A DNA stretch of 64,000 nt from Pseudomonas sp. R76 (GTDB lineage: Bacteria; Pseudomonadota; Gammaproteobacteria; Pseudomonadales; Pseudomonadaceae). The notes under the pieces are model-generated. The model did no database searches. It was not told the DNA's origin and was given only the letters and a program-made list of their open reading frames with translations. A program made the translations under genes and the position numbers. The DNA is taken from positions 620,001 to 684,000 of the forward strand of contig NZ_CP019428.1 of assembly GCF_009834565.1 (NCBI RefSeq). The letters run 5' to 3'. This document shows, piece after piece, positions 28,454 to 37,834 of this stretch. The stretch's first letter is position 1, and the number at the start of each line of letters is the position of its first letter.

Positions 28454-29668
28454 TTGCGCGAAATTGTCCTGATAAACATCACTGGTGTTGACCGCCCGGG
28501 TCTCACCGCAGCCATTACCGGTGTTCTGGCCCAGGGTGGTGTGAATATTCTCGACATCGGCCAGGCCGTGATCCACGACACCCTGTCGTTCGGCATCCTG
28601 GTGGAAATCCCGAGCACCGAGCAGGCTTCGTCGGTGCTCAAGGACATCCTGTTTACGGCGTATAAGCTCGATCAACAAGTGCGTTTCACGCCGGTGTCCG
28701 AAGCCGATTACCAGCATTGGGTGGAAGGCCAGGGAAAAAAACGCCACATCGTCACGCTGCTGACCCGCAAAGTTACCGCCGAACAATTGCAGCGCGTGAG
28801 TTCGATCACTGCGCAATACGGTTTGAATATCGACCACATCGACCGTTTGTCGGGTCGCATGCCATTGGACACGCCAGCCGACAAGGGCAAGGGCTGCATT
28901 GAGTTCTCGGTGCGCGGCGAGCCGGCTGATCCGCAAGCCCTGCGCGCTGAATTCCTCAGCGTGGCCCAGGAGCTGAATGTCGACATCGCCTTCCAGGAAG
29001 ATTCGCTGTTCCGTCGCAACCGCCGTCTGGCGGTGTTCGACATGGACTCCACGCTGATCGAAGCCGAAGTCATCGACGAGTTGGCCAAGGCTGCCGGTGT
29101 GGGCGAGCAGGTGTCCGAAATCACCGAGCGCGCCATGGCCGGTGAGCTGGATTTTCGTGCGAGCTTCAAGGAGCGCCTGGCGTTGCTCAAAGGCCTGGAT
29201 GTGAGCGTGCTGGACTTGATCGGTGCGTCGCTGCGCCTGACCGAAGGCGCCGAAACCTTGTTCGCCGAACTCAAGCGCCTGGGCTACAAAACCGCAATCC
29301 TGTCAGGTGGCTTCACCTACTTCGCCAAGCAATTGCAGGCCAAGCTGGGCATCGACTATGTGTTCGCCAACGAGCTGGAAGTGGTGGATGGCAAGGTGAC
29401 CGGCGTGGCGGTGGAGCCGATTGTCGACGCACAGCGCAAGGCCGATCTGCTGAAGGAATTGGCCCACAAGGAAGGCTTGCGTCTGGAGCAGACCATTGCG
29501 GTCGGCGACGGCGCCAATGACTTGCCGATGCTGGCGATTGCCGGGTTGGGTGTGGCGTTCCGCGCCAAGCCGTTGGTCAAGCAGTCGGCCAAGCAGGCGA
29601 TTTCGACCTTGGGGTTGGACGGTGTGTTGTATCTGCTGGGCTTTCGCGACCGCGACGGTCAGCTGTAA
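28454..29668 (+). CDS. serB: phosphoserine phosphatase SerB
   Basis: Last enzyme of serine synthesis, hydrolysing O-phosphoserine. It is 404 residues, the long pseudomonad form. Two N-terminal ACT-type regions (IVLINITGVDRPGLTAAITG, then RHIVTLLTRKVTAEQLQRVS) may sense serine. The HAD phosphatase follows from about residue 192, with motif I VFDMDSTLIE, motif II AILSGGF and motif IV VGDGANDLPML. The start codon is TTG 28454 with GGGGGTG 6 bases upstream. It is divergent from the AhpA-like gene. Confidence 0.96.
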   Translation: MREIVLINITGVDRPGLTAAITGVLAQGGVNILDIGQAVIHDTLSFGILVEIPSTEQASSVLKDILFTAYKLDQQVRFTPVSEADYQHWVEGQGKKRHIVTLLTRKVTAEQLQRVSSITAQYGLNIDHIDRLSGRMPLDTPADKGKGCIEFSVRGEPADPQALRAEFLSVAQELNVDIAFQEDSLFRRNRRLAVFDMDSTLIEAEVIDELAKAAGVGEQVSEITERAMAGELDFRASFKERLALLKGLDVSVLDLIGASLRLTEGAETLFAELKRLGYKTAILSGGFTYFAKQLQAKLGIDYVFANELEVVDGKVTGVAVEPIVDAQRKADLLKELAHKEGLRLEQTIAVGDGANDLPMLAIAGLGVAFRAKPLVKQSAKQAISTLGLDGVLYLLGFRDRDGQL

Positions 29669-29697
29669 CACCGTAATCACTGAAAGAGTACGGTCAA

Positions 29698-29786
29698 TGT
29701 GGGAGCGGGCTTGCTCGCGAATGCGGTGTAACAGTCAACAGAGATATCGACTGATCTACCGCTTTCGCGAGCAAGCCCGCTCCCAC
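29698..29786. repeat. REP doublet, GCGGGCTTGCTCGCG subtype
   Basis: Arms GTGGGAGCGGGCTTGCTCGC and complement enclose about 40 bases. It lies between the convergent ends of serB and psd, where it may act as a bidirectional 3' hairpin. Confidence 0.9.
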
Positions 29787-29810
29787 ATTTTGATCTTCAA
29801 TCGGCTTTAA

Positions 29811-30671
29811 TCAGGCTTTAGGCGCGGCGATACCCTGGCCCATCTGCACCGGCGTACCCGCCACCAGTTCTTCAGCCCACTTCACCTGGTCCGGCCCGAA
29901 CAGCACGATCGCCGTCGAACCCAGCTTGAAGCGGCCCAGCTCGGCACCTTTCTCCAAGTGAATCGGCGCGCGTGCGGCTTCGTCGTAGCGGAAGGTTTTC
30001 AGCTCGCGTTTCGGCGGCGTTACCAGCCCGGCCCACACGGTTTCAATCGACGCGACGATCATCGCACCCACCAAAACCACCGCCATCGGGCCGCGTTCGG
30101 TGTCGAACAGGCAGACAACACGCTCGTTACGTGCAAACAGCTCCGGCACGTTTTCGGCGGTGGTCTGGTTGACCGAGAAAATCCGCCCCGGCACATACAC
30201 CATCTCGCGCAGCGTACCGGCCAGCGGCATGTGCACGCGGTGGTAGTCCTTCGGCGACAGGTAGATCGTGGCGAAGTCGCCGCCCATAAACGGTGCAGCC
30301 ACTGCCGCATCGCCGCCCAGCAGTTCCAGCACGCTGAAGCTGTGGCCCTTGGCCTGGAACACCCGGCCATGTTCAATCGGGCCCAACTGGCTGACGGCAC
30401 CGTCGGCTGGGCTCAATACCGCGCCTGGGGTTTGATCCAGCGGGCGGGCGCCGTCTTTCAGCGCGCGGGTGAAGAAGGCGTTGAAGTGCTCGTAGGCGGT
30501 CAGGTCTTCAACCAGCGCCAGGGACATGTCCACTTGGTAGCGCTTGGCGAACCACGCCGTGAAGGCGTTCTTGAACCAGCGCACGCGGCACTCGGCAATG
30601 CAGCCGGCCAAGCGCGAGAGCAAGTGGTGCGGCAGCAAATACTGGCTGAGGATAAACAACTGCTTTTTCAT
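29811..30671 (-). CDS. psd: phosphatidylserine decarboxylase proenzyme
   Basis: Psd makes phosphatidylethanolamine at the inner membrane. It is 286 residues. The proenzyme cleaves itself at Gly-Ser in [11 protein letters not shown] (about residue 250), turning the serine into the pyruvoyl cofactor of the alpha chain. The substrate region [11 protein letters not shown] and the [11 protein letters not shown] motif are present. It lies 17 bases downstream of rhdA on the same strand and is probably cotranscribed. In E. coli psd is also near rsgA and orn. Confidence 0.96.
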   Translation of the reverse strand: MKKQLFILSQYLLPHHLLSRLAGCIAECRVRWFKNAFTAWFAKRYQVDMSLALVEDLTAYEHFNAFFTRALKDGARPLDQTPGAVLSPADGAVSQLGPIEHGRVFQAKGHSFSVLELLGGDAAVAAPFMGGDFATIYLSPKDYHRVHMPLAGTLREMVYVPGRIFSVNQTTAENVPELFARNERVVCLFDTERGPMAVVLVGAMIVASIETVWAGLVTPPKRELKTFRYDEAARAPIHLEKGAELGRFKLGSTAIVLFGPDQVKWAEELVAGTPVQMGQGIAAPKA

Positions 30672-30688
30672 TAACTGTCCTTTAAACC

Positions 30689-31504
30689 TTAAATCTCAAC
30701 GGGGGTGTCGGGGTGGTTGCCCCATTCGCCCCAGGAACCGGCATAACCTTTGACTCGCGGATAACCGAGCGCCTTGGCCACCAGGTAGGTGAAGCCAGAG
30801 CGGTGGTGAGTCTGGCAGTGGGTGATGATTTCTTTGTCTTTGGTCAGCCCGAGGTCTTCGAGGATCTGCGGCATGTCGCGGCGGATGCGCAGGTTGCGCG
30901 CCTTGTCCATGCCGGCGGTCCATTCAAAATTCACGGCGCCGGGGATGTGGCCGCCCTTGGCCGCCAGGACTTTTTCGCCGGAATACTCCAGCGGGCCGCG
31001 TGCGTCCCAGATGCCCAGGTCGGCAGCACCAAGACGGCTCTGCAGGTATTCGCGGGTGGCGGTGGGGCCGTCGTGCAAGGTCAGGCTGACCGGGCCGCCG
31101 ACGGGGGCGGGCACCTCGGTGGACAGTGGGTGGTTACCGTCCAGCCATGCCAGCAGGCCGCCGTCCAGGTAGTGGTATTTCTGGTGGCCGATCACGTCGA
31201 GCATCCAGATGAAGCGCCCGGCCCAGCCGCCGCCTTCGTCGTCGTAGACCACGTAGGTCGCGTCCGGGGTGTGGCCCAGTTCGCCGAAGAGTTTTTCCAG
31301 GTCGGCCTTGTTCGGCAGCAAACCGGGCGCGGGTGGCTGGCCCAGTTGGGTGCGCTTGGGGTCAACGAAATGCGCGCCGGGGATATGCCCTTCGGCGTAG
31401 CGGGCGGCACTGGTGAGGTCCACCAGAATCAGGTGTTCGGCATCCAGTTGACCGAGCAGGTCGCTGGACTCGATCACCAGCGGCAAGCCAGAGAAGTCAG
31501 GCAT
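30689..31504 (-). CDS. rhdA: thiosulfate:cyanide sulfurtransferase (rhodanese) RhdA
   Basis: A two-domain rhodanese of 271 residues that moves a sulfane sulfur from thiosulfate to an acceptor. The active cysteine is Cys230 in CQTHHRSG, the loop also known from Azotobacter vinelandii RhdA. The N-terminal domain has [10 protein letters not shown] at the matching place, without cysteine, so it is inactive. I start at ATG 31504 (MPDFSGLPL), behind AGGAGA. It sits between the HDOD gene and psd. It may supply sulfur for iron-sulfur repair or cyanide protection. Confidence 0.95.
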   Translation of the reverse strand: MPDFSGLPLVIESSDLLGQLDAEHLILVDLTSAARYAEGHIPGAHFVDPKRTQLGQPPAPGLLPNKADLEKLFGELGHTPDATYVVYDDEGGGWAGRFIWMLDVIGHQKYHYLDGGLLAWLDGNHPLSTEVPAPVGGPVSLTLHDGPTATREYLQSRLGAADLGIWDARGPLEYSGEKVLAAKGGHIPGAVNFEWTAGMDKARNLRIRRDMPQILEDLGLTKDKEIITHCQTHHRSGFTYLVAKALGYPRVKGYAGSWGEWGNHPDTPVEI

Positions 31505-31561
31505 GTGAGGTCTCCTGGGCACAAATGTTGGCGATAAAAGAGGGCGATTGTAGCGCAAGCA

Positions 31562-33097
31562 TCAAGCGCTGCGGTTGGTAAAGCTGTGCAGGGCTTTCTC
31601 GATGCATTGAGCGGTTTTGCCGAACGCCTGCACGGTGGTTTCCGAGAACGGCCCGCCGCCCTGGTCGGCGACCATCAGCATCACCACCTTGCCGTTACAG
31701 CTCAAGGAGCGTAGCAACAGGTGTTCGCCGGTAAACAGGCGGCGCAGGATCGGCGGCAGCAATGCCGAGAACTGTGCGTGATTGTCCGGCGTGAGGCGAA
31801 CCTGGGCAGACTTCTCCAGCAGGCGTTGCAGCAGCGTGCTGTTGACCACGTCCAGGCTGAGGTTGGCGGCATCCTTGGGCAAGCCATCGGCTTGATGCAC
31901 GCGCAAGGTGCTCAGCGCACGGTCGGCCATAAACAGCAAAACCCGCTGCATGCCGCTGGCGACCAAGGCTTCCTTGGCACACGTAGTCAGGTGCATGGCG
32001 TTGGCAAAACGGCTCGGCTCCACCAGCAGCTCGGTGCAGCGCTTGCGCCACACGGCCAGCGCTTCGGCAGTGGGCGGCGGTGCCGGCAGCAGGCCGCGAT
32101 GGATTTTCTGCACATGCCACGGCCAGATCAGCGACAGCGCCGGGTGCCAGAGGTCCGGCATCAAGGTGCTGCGCGCGCTGGTCACCGCTTGCTGGTGAAC
32201 CTGCTGCTGCACGTCGCCCAGCGGCGCTTGCAGGTACAGCGCGGTGAGGTATTGCCAGCGCTCGGTGTGCGGGCAGGTCCAGGATTCCTGGGCCGACATC
32301 GCCAGGCCGTTCGCCAGCAGCACGGTGTTGGCTGGTTGGTTGAGCCAGCGGCGCAGGTTGGGTTCGGCGTCGAGCAATTGCTGGTGGCGCAAGGCGTCGT
32401 CTTCGCGGGCGATGTGCAGCGCCTTTACCAGCAGGCGTTGTTCGGTCAGCAGCAGGTTGTAGCCCTGGGAGACCCAGATCGGCAGGTGCCAGGCTTCGGT
32501 CAAGCCGAGGCACAGGTCCAGCAGGCGCACACCGAACAATTCCTGCTCGACCTTGCGTGCCGGCTGGCCTTTGTGGATCACCCGCAATTCCCATTCTTCG
32601 AGGAGCTTGGGATAGGCGACGGCCATCGGCCACAGTGGCGACAGAAACAGCAGGCTGCCCCAGTGAATGTCCTGCCACAACCGCGCGAGGCGGCTGGCGA
32701 ACAAACCGTTGGCTTGCTGGGATGCGTGTTGGCTCACCAGCAGCAATTGGCGCAGGGCTACCGGGATGTCTTTTTCCGGCACCGAGGGCAGGCGCGCCAG
32801 CAACTCTTCGGCGCGTTTGAGGCCCAGGCGGTTCAGCGCCACTTCAAGGTTTTCCGCCGGTTCGGCCATGCTGCCGTGGGTGTGGCTGTTGGCCTCACGC
32901 ATCACGCTGAGCACCAGCGCCGGGCTGTTTTGCATCAGCTCGGCAATATCTCGCAATGAACTGCGGCTATCGCGAATGGCTTTGCACACACGCTCGTGGC
33001 TGGCCTGGGGAACGGGCAGCAGCACCTCGTCCAGGCGCTTGATCCAAGCGGCGAGTGTGGTGGGTTTTGTCGTTGGAACTGTCGTTTCATTAGCCAT
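31562..33097 (-). CDS. HDOD domain-containing protein
   Basis: A 511-residue cytoplasmic protein. The N-terminal half fits an HDOD domain, an HD-related fold without hydrolase motifs (SRSSLRDIAELMQNSPALVL, EVALNRLGLKRAEELLARL). The C-terminal ~150 residues have a GAF-like feel around MQRVLLFMADRALSTLRV, but I cannot confirm that. The start is unsure: ATG 33097 and GTG 33130 both lack a clear ribosome binding site. It is divergent from motAB, with 166 bases between, and upstream of rhdA-psd. HDOD proteins often take part in signalling and motility, but the role here is unknown. Confidence 0.75.
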   Translation of the reverse strand: MANETTVPTTKPTTLAAWIKRLDEVLLPVPQASHERVCKAIRDSRSSLRDIAELMQNSPALVLSVMREANSHTHGSMAEPAENLEVALNRLGLKRAEELLARLPSVPEKDIPVALRQLLLVSQHASQQANGLFASRLARLWQDIHWGSLLFLSPLWPMAVAYPKLLEEWELRVIHKGQPARKVEQELFGVRLLDLCLGLTEAWHLPIWVSQGYNLLLTEQRLLVKALHIAREDDALRHQQLLDAEPNLRRWLNQPANTVLLANGLAMSAQESWTCPHTERWQYLTALYLQAPLGDVQQQVHQQAVTSARSTLMPDLWHPALSLIWPWHVQKIHRGLLPAPPPTAEALAVWRKRCTELLVEPSRFANAMHLTTCAKEALVASGMQRVLLFMADRALSTLRVHQADGLPKDAANLSLDVVNSTLLQRLLEKSAQVRLTPDNHAQFSALLPPILRRLFTGEHLLLRSLSCNGKVVMLMVADQGGGPFSETTVQAFGKTAQCIEKALHSFTNRSA

Positions 33098-33169
33098 GAT
33101 TGGGGCGCGATCATCACTTGCATTCAACACGCCCGGAACGGGCCGAATTGGCTTTTCGCCTTAACGGGC

Positions 33170-33196
33170 TATAGTCTGGCGCAGTTTTGCCGATAA
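33170..33196 (+). promoter_or_regulatory. FliA (sigma-28) type promoter of motAB
   Basis: TATAGTCT at 33170-33177, 11 bases, then a perfect GCCGATAA at 33189-33196. The enterobacterial flagellar consensus is TAAAGTTT-N11-GCCGATAA, so 14 of 16 positions match and the spacing is exact. The start of motA is 68 bases downstream. A sigma-70 reading (TTGGCT 33148, TATAGT 33170) is also possible. Confidence 0.75.
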
Positions 33197-33263
33197 GTAG
33201 AACAAGAGTTTTCAGCTTCACCCAATATGTCCATGAACCCGACGGCGCAAGTACCAATCTCCT

Positions 33264-34115
33264 ATGGCTAAAATTATCGGCATCATCGTCGTCATCGCAA
33301 GTGTGCTCGGTGGGTACGTCCTGTCCCACGGTAAAATTGCCGCGTTGATCCAGCCCTTCGAAGTGCTGATTATCGGCGGTGCCGCGTTTGGCGCATTCCT
33401 GCAGGCCAACCCCGGCTACATGACCATGCACGTGATCAAGAAGTCGCTGGGCATGTTCAGCTCGCGCTTCTCCCACACCTTCTATTTGGAAGTGCTGGGG
33501 CTGATCTACGAGATCCTCAACAAGAGCCGCCGCGAAGGCATGATGGCCATCGAAGGCGACATCGAAGACGCCGCCGCCAGCCCGATTTTCGCCAAGTACC
33601 CGGCAGTGCTCAAAGATGAGCGCATGACCGCCTACATCTGTGATTACCTGCGCATCATGTCCTCCGGCAACATGGCGCCGCACGAGCTGGAAGGCTTGTT
33701 CGACATGGAGCTGTTCAGCCTTAAAGAAGAGCTGGAACACCCATCCCACGCGGTGACCGGCGTTGCCGACGGCATGCCCGGTTTCGGTATCGTAGCGGCG
33801 GTACTCGGTATCGTGGTGACCATGGCGTCCCTGGGCGAAGGCGACCAGAAGGCCATCGGCATGCACGTAGGTGCGGCACTGGTAGGTACCTTCTTCGGTA
33901 TTCTCGCCGCCTACGGTTTCTTCGGCCCGCTGGCGACTTCCCTGGCCCACGATGCCAAGGAAGAAGTGAACCTGTACGAAGCGATCAAGGCGTGCCTGGT
34001 GGCTTCGGCATCCGGCATGCCGCCGTCGCTGGCGGTGGAGTTCGGGCGCAAGGTGCTGTACCCGAAACATCGCCCGAGTTTTGCCGAGCTGGAACAAGCG
34101 GTTCGCGGTCGCTAA
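33264..34115 (+). CDS. motA: flagellar motor stator protein MotA
   Basis: A 283-residue stator subunit with four membrane helices, forming the proton channel with MotB. The cytoplasmic loop carries Arg90 (KSRREGMM) and Glu97 (MAIEGDIED), which touch the rotor protein FliG. The region DGMPGFGIVAAVLGIVVTM holds the conserved proline of helix 3. It is followed by motB after 3 bases. A flagellar-type promoter precedes it. Pseudomonads carry a second stator pair (MotCD) elsewhere, not seen in this window. Confidence 0.97.
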   Translation: MAKIIGIIVVIASVLGGYVLSHGKIAALIQPFEVLIIGGAAFGAFLQANPGYMTMHVIKKSLGMFSSRFSHTFYLEVLGLIYEILNKSRREGMMAIEGDIEDAAASPIFAKYPAVLKDERMTAYICDYLRIMSSGNMAPHELEGLFDMELFSLKEELEHPSHAVTGVADGMPGFGIVAAVLGIVVTMASLGEGDQKAIGMHVGAALVGTFFGILAAYGFFGPLATSLAHDAKEEVNLYEAIKACLVASASGMPPSLAVEFGRKVLYPKHRPSFAELEQAVRGR

Positions 34116-34118
34116 GTC

Positions 34119-35147
34119 ATGGAAAACAACCAGCCGATAATCATCAAGCGCGTCAAGCGCTTCGCTGCGGGGCACCATGGCGGCGCCTGGAAAATCGCCT
34201 TCGCCGACTTTGCGACGGCGATGATGGCGTTCTTCCTGGTGCTGTGGCTGATGTCCACCGCCACGCCCGAACAGAAGATCGCCATCGCCGGTTACTTCAA
34301 AGACCCGATTGGCTTTTCGGAAAGCGGCACCCCGTTTGTGATCGACCTGGGCGGCTCGCCGCAGCTGGCGCCTGAGCGCACCATCAACCCCGAGGTCAAG
34401 ACTGAAGCACCGCAGGAAAAAATTCCGATTGAGCGCGACACCGTCGAGGCCATGGCCGAGCAGGTCGAGCAAGAGCGCCTGGAGCTGTTGCTGCAGGAGC
34501 TGCAGACCAAGGTTGAAGAGAACCCGCAGTTGCTGAAATTCAAGGACCAGATTTCCTTCGAAATCACCCCGGAAGGCCTGCGCATCCAGATCACCGACGC
34601 CGCCAACCGGCCGATGTTCGATTCCGGCAGCGCGCGCTTGAAGCCGTACTTTGAGGACATCCTGCTGGCCATGGCCGACACCATCAAGGCGGTGCCGAAC
34701 AAGATCAGCATCAGCGGCCACACCGACGCCAAGCCGTATGCGGGCCAGGGCGACTTCGGCAACTGGGAGCTTTCCGCCAACCGCGCCAACGCTGCCCGCC
34801 GTGCGCTGGTCGCGGGCAGCTATCCGGACCCGCAAGTGGCCCGCGTGGTGGGTTTTGCGTCCTCGCAGCTGTTTGATCCCAAGGATCCGTTCAACCCGAT
34901 CAACCGTCGTATCGATATCGTCGTGCTGACCAAAAAAGCCCAGCGCGCGATTGAAGGCGATCAAGGCGCAGCGCCGACGGCACCGACCCAAGGCGAAGGC
35001 GCGCCAGGCGAAGTGCCGGCCGACCCGAACGCCATCCCGCCAGGGCAGGAACCGCTGCCGGCGCATGAGCTGCGACAGAAGCTGAACCTGTTTGATGACG
35101 GTGGGGTGAAAGATCCGACGGCGCCTGCGCCAGCGCCCGCGTCGTAA
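34119..35147 (+). CDS. motB: flagellar motor stator protein MotB
   Basis: A 342-residue stator subunit. A single membrane helix carries the proton-binding Asp30 (AFADFATAMMAFFLVLWLM). A plug/linker and an OmpA-like peptidoglycan-binding domain follow (FDSGSARLKPYFEDIL, ISGHTDAKPYAGQG, NRRIDIVVL). The last ~60 residues are rich in Pro, Ala and Gln and probably disordered. It forms one unit with motA and ends in a terminator at 35157. Confidence 0.97.
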   Translation: MENNQPIIIKRVKRFAAGHHGGAWKIAFADFATAMMAFFLVLWLMSTATPEQKIAIAGYFKDPIGFSESGTPFVIDLGGSPQLAPERTINPEVKTEAPQEKIPIERDTVEAMAEQVEQERLELLLQELQTKVEENPQLLKFKDQISFEITPEGLRIQITDAANRPMFDSGSARLKPYFEDILLAMADTIKAVPNKISISGHTDAKPYAGQGDFGNWELSANRANAARRALVAGSYPDPQVARVVGFASSQLFDPKDPFNPINRRIDIVVLTKKAQRAIEGDQGAAPTAPTQGEGAPGEVPADPNAIPPGQEPLPAHELRQKLNLFDDGGVKDPTAPAPAPAS

Positions 35148-35156
35148 TCCAGATAC

Positions 35157-35185
35157 AAAAAGGCCGCGATGATCGCGGCCTTTTT
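35157..35185 (+). terminator. Rho-independent terminator after motB
   Basis: AAAAAGGCCGCGA and TCGCGGCCTTTTT form a long stem with a tiny loop and T-run. The A-rich 5' arm could let it work in both directions, although rsgA ends further away. Confidence 0.9.
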
Positions 35186-35229
35186 GTAGGTGCTCTGTAG
35201 AAATGAACTCACTTCATCCCACTACAACG

Positions 35230-35257
35230 CGTAGCAGGGGATTAGATCCCTACTACG
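35230..35257. other. stem-loop in the motB-rsgA intergenic region
   Basis: CGTAG-C-AGGG and CCCT-A-CTACG pair around an 8-base loop. Apart from this and the terminator, 35186-35342 shows no gene or known repeat. Confidence 0.4.
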
Positions 35258-35342
35258 CCGCTGGATCGACTCAGAGAGGATCCAGACTCCTGCCAGCTTG
35301 TGCTGGATACAGAGTGATTATGTACGCCGTGAATGACTGCAA

Positions 35343-36374
35343 TCAATAACTGCTCTCCGGCAAGCTCGCAATAATCGACCGATAGCTGTTCATCCGCTGC
35401 TGCTGCACGCGGCCGTCTTCCAGGGCCTTGAGCAACGCACAGCCCGGCTCGCGGTCGTGTTTGCAGTCGCGGAAGCGGCAGGTGCCGATCAGGTCGTTGA
35501 ACTCGATGAAGCCCGCTTCCACGTCGCTGCGGCTGACGTGGCCGAGGCCGAATTCGCGGATGCCTGGGGAGTCGATCAACTCACCGCCGCCGGGGAAGTG
35601 GAACAGCCGCGCGGTGGTGGTGGTGTGGGTGCCCTGGCCAGACAGCTCCGACAGCGGGCCGACGCGGGTATCGACTTCCGGCAGCAGGCTGTTGACCAGC
35701 GACGACTTGCCCACGCCCGACTGGCCGACGAACACGCTGATGCGCCCGTCCAACTGCTGTTGCAGCTGTTCCATGCCGTTGCCGTGATGCGCTGAAACTT
35801 CCAGCACCGGGTAACCCAGTGTGCGGTACACCGCCAGCAGCGCGTTGAGCGCCGGGGCGTTCTGCTCGTCGATCAGGTCGAATTTGTTCAGCAGCAACAG
35901 TGGGCGAATGCCCGCATGCTCGGCTGCGACCAGGTAGCGGTCGATCAGGTTGGCATGCGGCTCTGGCAGCGGTGCGAACACGATCACGATCATGTCGACG
36001 TTGGCCGCCACCGGCTTGAGCTGGCCGCGGCTGTCGGGGCGGCGCAATTCGGTGGTACGCGGCAACTGGGCGACGATCACGCCGATGCCCTGGTTGCCGG
36101 CACGCCACACCACCTTGTCGCCGGTGACCAGCGCAGGCAGGTTGGCGCGCAAGTGGCAACGGGAAACAGAGCCTGCGAGTTCGCCTTCGAGCGCCTCGAC
36201 TTCGACCTGCACACCAAAGTGCGCGATCACCAGGCCCGTTTGTTCGGGGCCCAGGTCGCCGCCCTCGAGCGCTTCCACGGCGGAGGATTCACGTTTGGCG
36301 GCGCGAGCGGCGCGTTCACCTTGAATCTTTTCGATGCGCCAGTTTTGGCGACGGTTGAGCTGGCGTTTGGCCAT
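35343..36374 (-). CDS. rsgA: ribosome small subunit-dependent GTPase RsgA
   Basis: A 343-residue circularly permuted GTPase that checks late 30S maturation. The OB-fold comes first, then the G motifs in permuted order: NKFDLID (G4), [15 protein letters not shown] (G1) and [10 protein letters not shown] (G3). The zinc motif [14 protein letters not shown] is at the end. I start at ATG 36374 (MAKRQLNRR) with CGGAAC upstream. It is divergent from orn, as in E. coli. Confidence 0.96.
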   Translation of the reverse strand: MAKRQLNRRQNWRIEKIQGERAARAAKRESSAVEALEGGDLGPEQTGLVIAHFGVQVEVEALEGELAGSVSRCHLRANLPALVTGDKVVWRAGNQGIGVIVAQLPRTTELRRPDSRGQLKPVAANVDMIVIVFAPLPEPHANLIDRYLVAAEHAGIRPLLLLNKFDLIDEQNAPALNALLAVYRTLGYPVLEVSAHHGNGMEQLQQQLDGRISVFVGQSGVGKSSLVNSLLPEVDTRVGPLSELSGQGTHTTTTARLFHFPGGGELIDSPGIREFGLGHVSRSDVEAGFIEFNDLIGTCRFRDCKHDREPGCALLKALEDGRVQQQRMNSYRSIIASLPESSY

Positions 36375-36482
36375 TGGTGTTCCGTGTCGATAATGCAAAG
36401 GTTGGGTAAAACGGTCGCGAGTCTAGCACGGCCCCGCCTGCTAAACTGCGCAGCTAAGCCAAGGTGCCAAGAGAATCAAGCC

Positions 36483-37025
36483 ATGCAAAACCCACAGAAC
36501 CTGATTTGGATCGATCTGGAAATGACCGGTCTGAACCCCGACACCGACGTCATCATCGAGATGGCGACGATTGTCACCGACAGCAACCTCAACACCTTGG
36601 CCGAAGGTCCGGTGATCGCCATTCACCACAGCGACGCCGTACTCGCCACCATGGACGAGTGGAACACCCGCACCCACGGCAACTCCGGCCTGACCCAGCG
36701 CGTGCGCGACAGCCGCATCAGCATGGCTGACGCCGAAGCTGAAACCATCGCCTTCCTGGAAAAGTGGGTGCCCAAGGGCAAGTCGCCGATCTGTGGCAAC
36801 AGCATTTGCCAGGATCGCCGCTTCCTTTATACGCACATGAAGGCGCTGGAAAGCTACTTCCACTATCGAAACCTGGATGTGTCCACTTTGAAAGAGCTGG
36901 CTGCACGTTGGGCGCCGGAAGTTAAAGACAGCTTCCATAAGGGCAGCACCCATTTGGCGCTGGATGATATTCGCGAATCGATTGCTGAGTTGCAGCATTA
37001 CCGCAAGCATTTCATCAAGGCTTGA
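36483..37025 (+). CDS. orn: oligoribonuclease Orn
   Basis: A 180-residue 3'-5' exonuclease of the DEDDh group. It degrades dinucleotides, including pGpG from c-di-GMP turnover. The acidic motifs are [10 protein letters not shown] (ExoI), and [16 protein letters not shown] (ExoIII, with His and Asp). The ATG at 36483 gives the normal length. It is divergent from rsgA and followed by a REP doublet. Confidence 0.97.
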   Translation: MQNPQNLIWIDLEMTGLNPDTDVIIEMATIVTDSNLNTLAEGPVIAIHHSDAVLATMDEWNTRTHGNSGLTQRVRDSRISMADAEAETIAFLEKWVPKGKSPICGNSICQDRRFLYTHMKALESYFHYRNLDVSTLKELAARWAPEVKDSFHKGSTHLALDDIRESIAELQHYRKHFIKA

Positions 37026-37048
37026 AGATGTAGTGCCTGAGCCGACGC

Positions 37049-37132
37049 CTTCGCGAGCAAGCCCGCTCCCACATTTAACCGATTTCCACCTTTGGAATGC
37101 AGTCGAATGTGGGAGCGGGCTTGCTCGCGAAG
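37049..37132. repeat. REP doublet in inverted layout
   Basis: The arm order is reversed compared with other copies: TTCGCGAGCAAGCCCGCTCC first, then the complement. The loop contains CCTTTGGAATGCAGT, closely like the loop of the copy at 53331. It lies between orn and the TRIC-type gene. Confidence 0.9.
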
Positions 37133-37219
37133 GGCGCGCCTCGGTCTTTCGCCAAACGCCCCCTTTTGGTGCCATCACCAAATGATTAGACTGCGCGCCT
37201 CTTTGCAAGGATCGCCATC

Positions 37220-37834
37220 ATGCTGTTGATGCTCTACCTCATCGCCATCACCGCCGAAGCCATGACCGGCGCCCTGTCCGCCGGGCGGCGCGGTATGGAC
37301 TGGTTTGGCGTGGTGCTGATTGCCTGCGTCACCGCCCTGGGCGGTGGTTCGGTGCGCGATGTGCTGTTGGGGCATTACCCGCTGACGTGGGTCAAGCACC
37401 CGGAATACCTGGTGCTGACCTCCATCGCGGCATTGGTGACGATCTTTATCGCGCCGTTGATGCGCCACCTGCGCTCGCTGTTCTTGGCGCTCGATGCCGT
37501 CGGCCTGGTGGCGTTCACCTTGATCGGCTGCATGACCGCGCTGGAAATGGGCCACGGCATGTTGGTGGCATCGGTCAGCGGCGTGATCACCGGGGTGTTC
37601 GGCGGCATCCTGCGAGATATTTTCTGCAACGACATCCCGCTGATCTTCCGCCGTGAGCTGTATGCCAGCGTGTCGTTCCTGGCCGCGTGGTTCTACATGC
37701 TGTGCCTTTACCTTGCGCTGCCGAGCGAGCAAGCGATTCTGCTGACGTTGTTCAGTGGCTTTCTACTGCGTCTGCTGGCGATTCGTTTTCACTGGGAAAT
37801 GCCCAAGTTCGTCTACAACGACGACGTGCACTAA
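37220..37834 (+). CDS. trimeric intracellular cation channel (TRIC/UPF0126) family protein
   Basis: A 204-residue membrane protein with seven predicted helices made from two internal repeats. Each repeat carries the family motif GGxxRD: GGGSVRDVLLGHY and GGILRDIFCND. Bacterial and archaeal relatives of eukaryotic TRIC channels form trimers with a pore in each subunit. E. coli YicG of the same family is linked to glycine. The ion or solute here is unknown. Its stop overlaps the convergent queG stop by 4 bases. It breaks the otherwise conserved orn-queG neighbourhood. Confidence 0.85.
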   Translation: MLLMLYLIAITAEAMTGALSAGRRGMDWFGVVLIACVTALGGGSVRDVLLGHYPLTWVKHPEYLVLTSIAALVTIFIAPLMRHLRSLFLALDAVGLVAFTLIGCMTALEMGHGMLVASVSGVITGVFGGILRDIFCNDIPLIFRRELYASVSFLAAWFYMLCLYLALPSEQAILLTLFSGFLLRLLAIRFHWEMPKFVYNDDVH

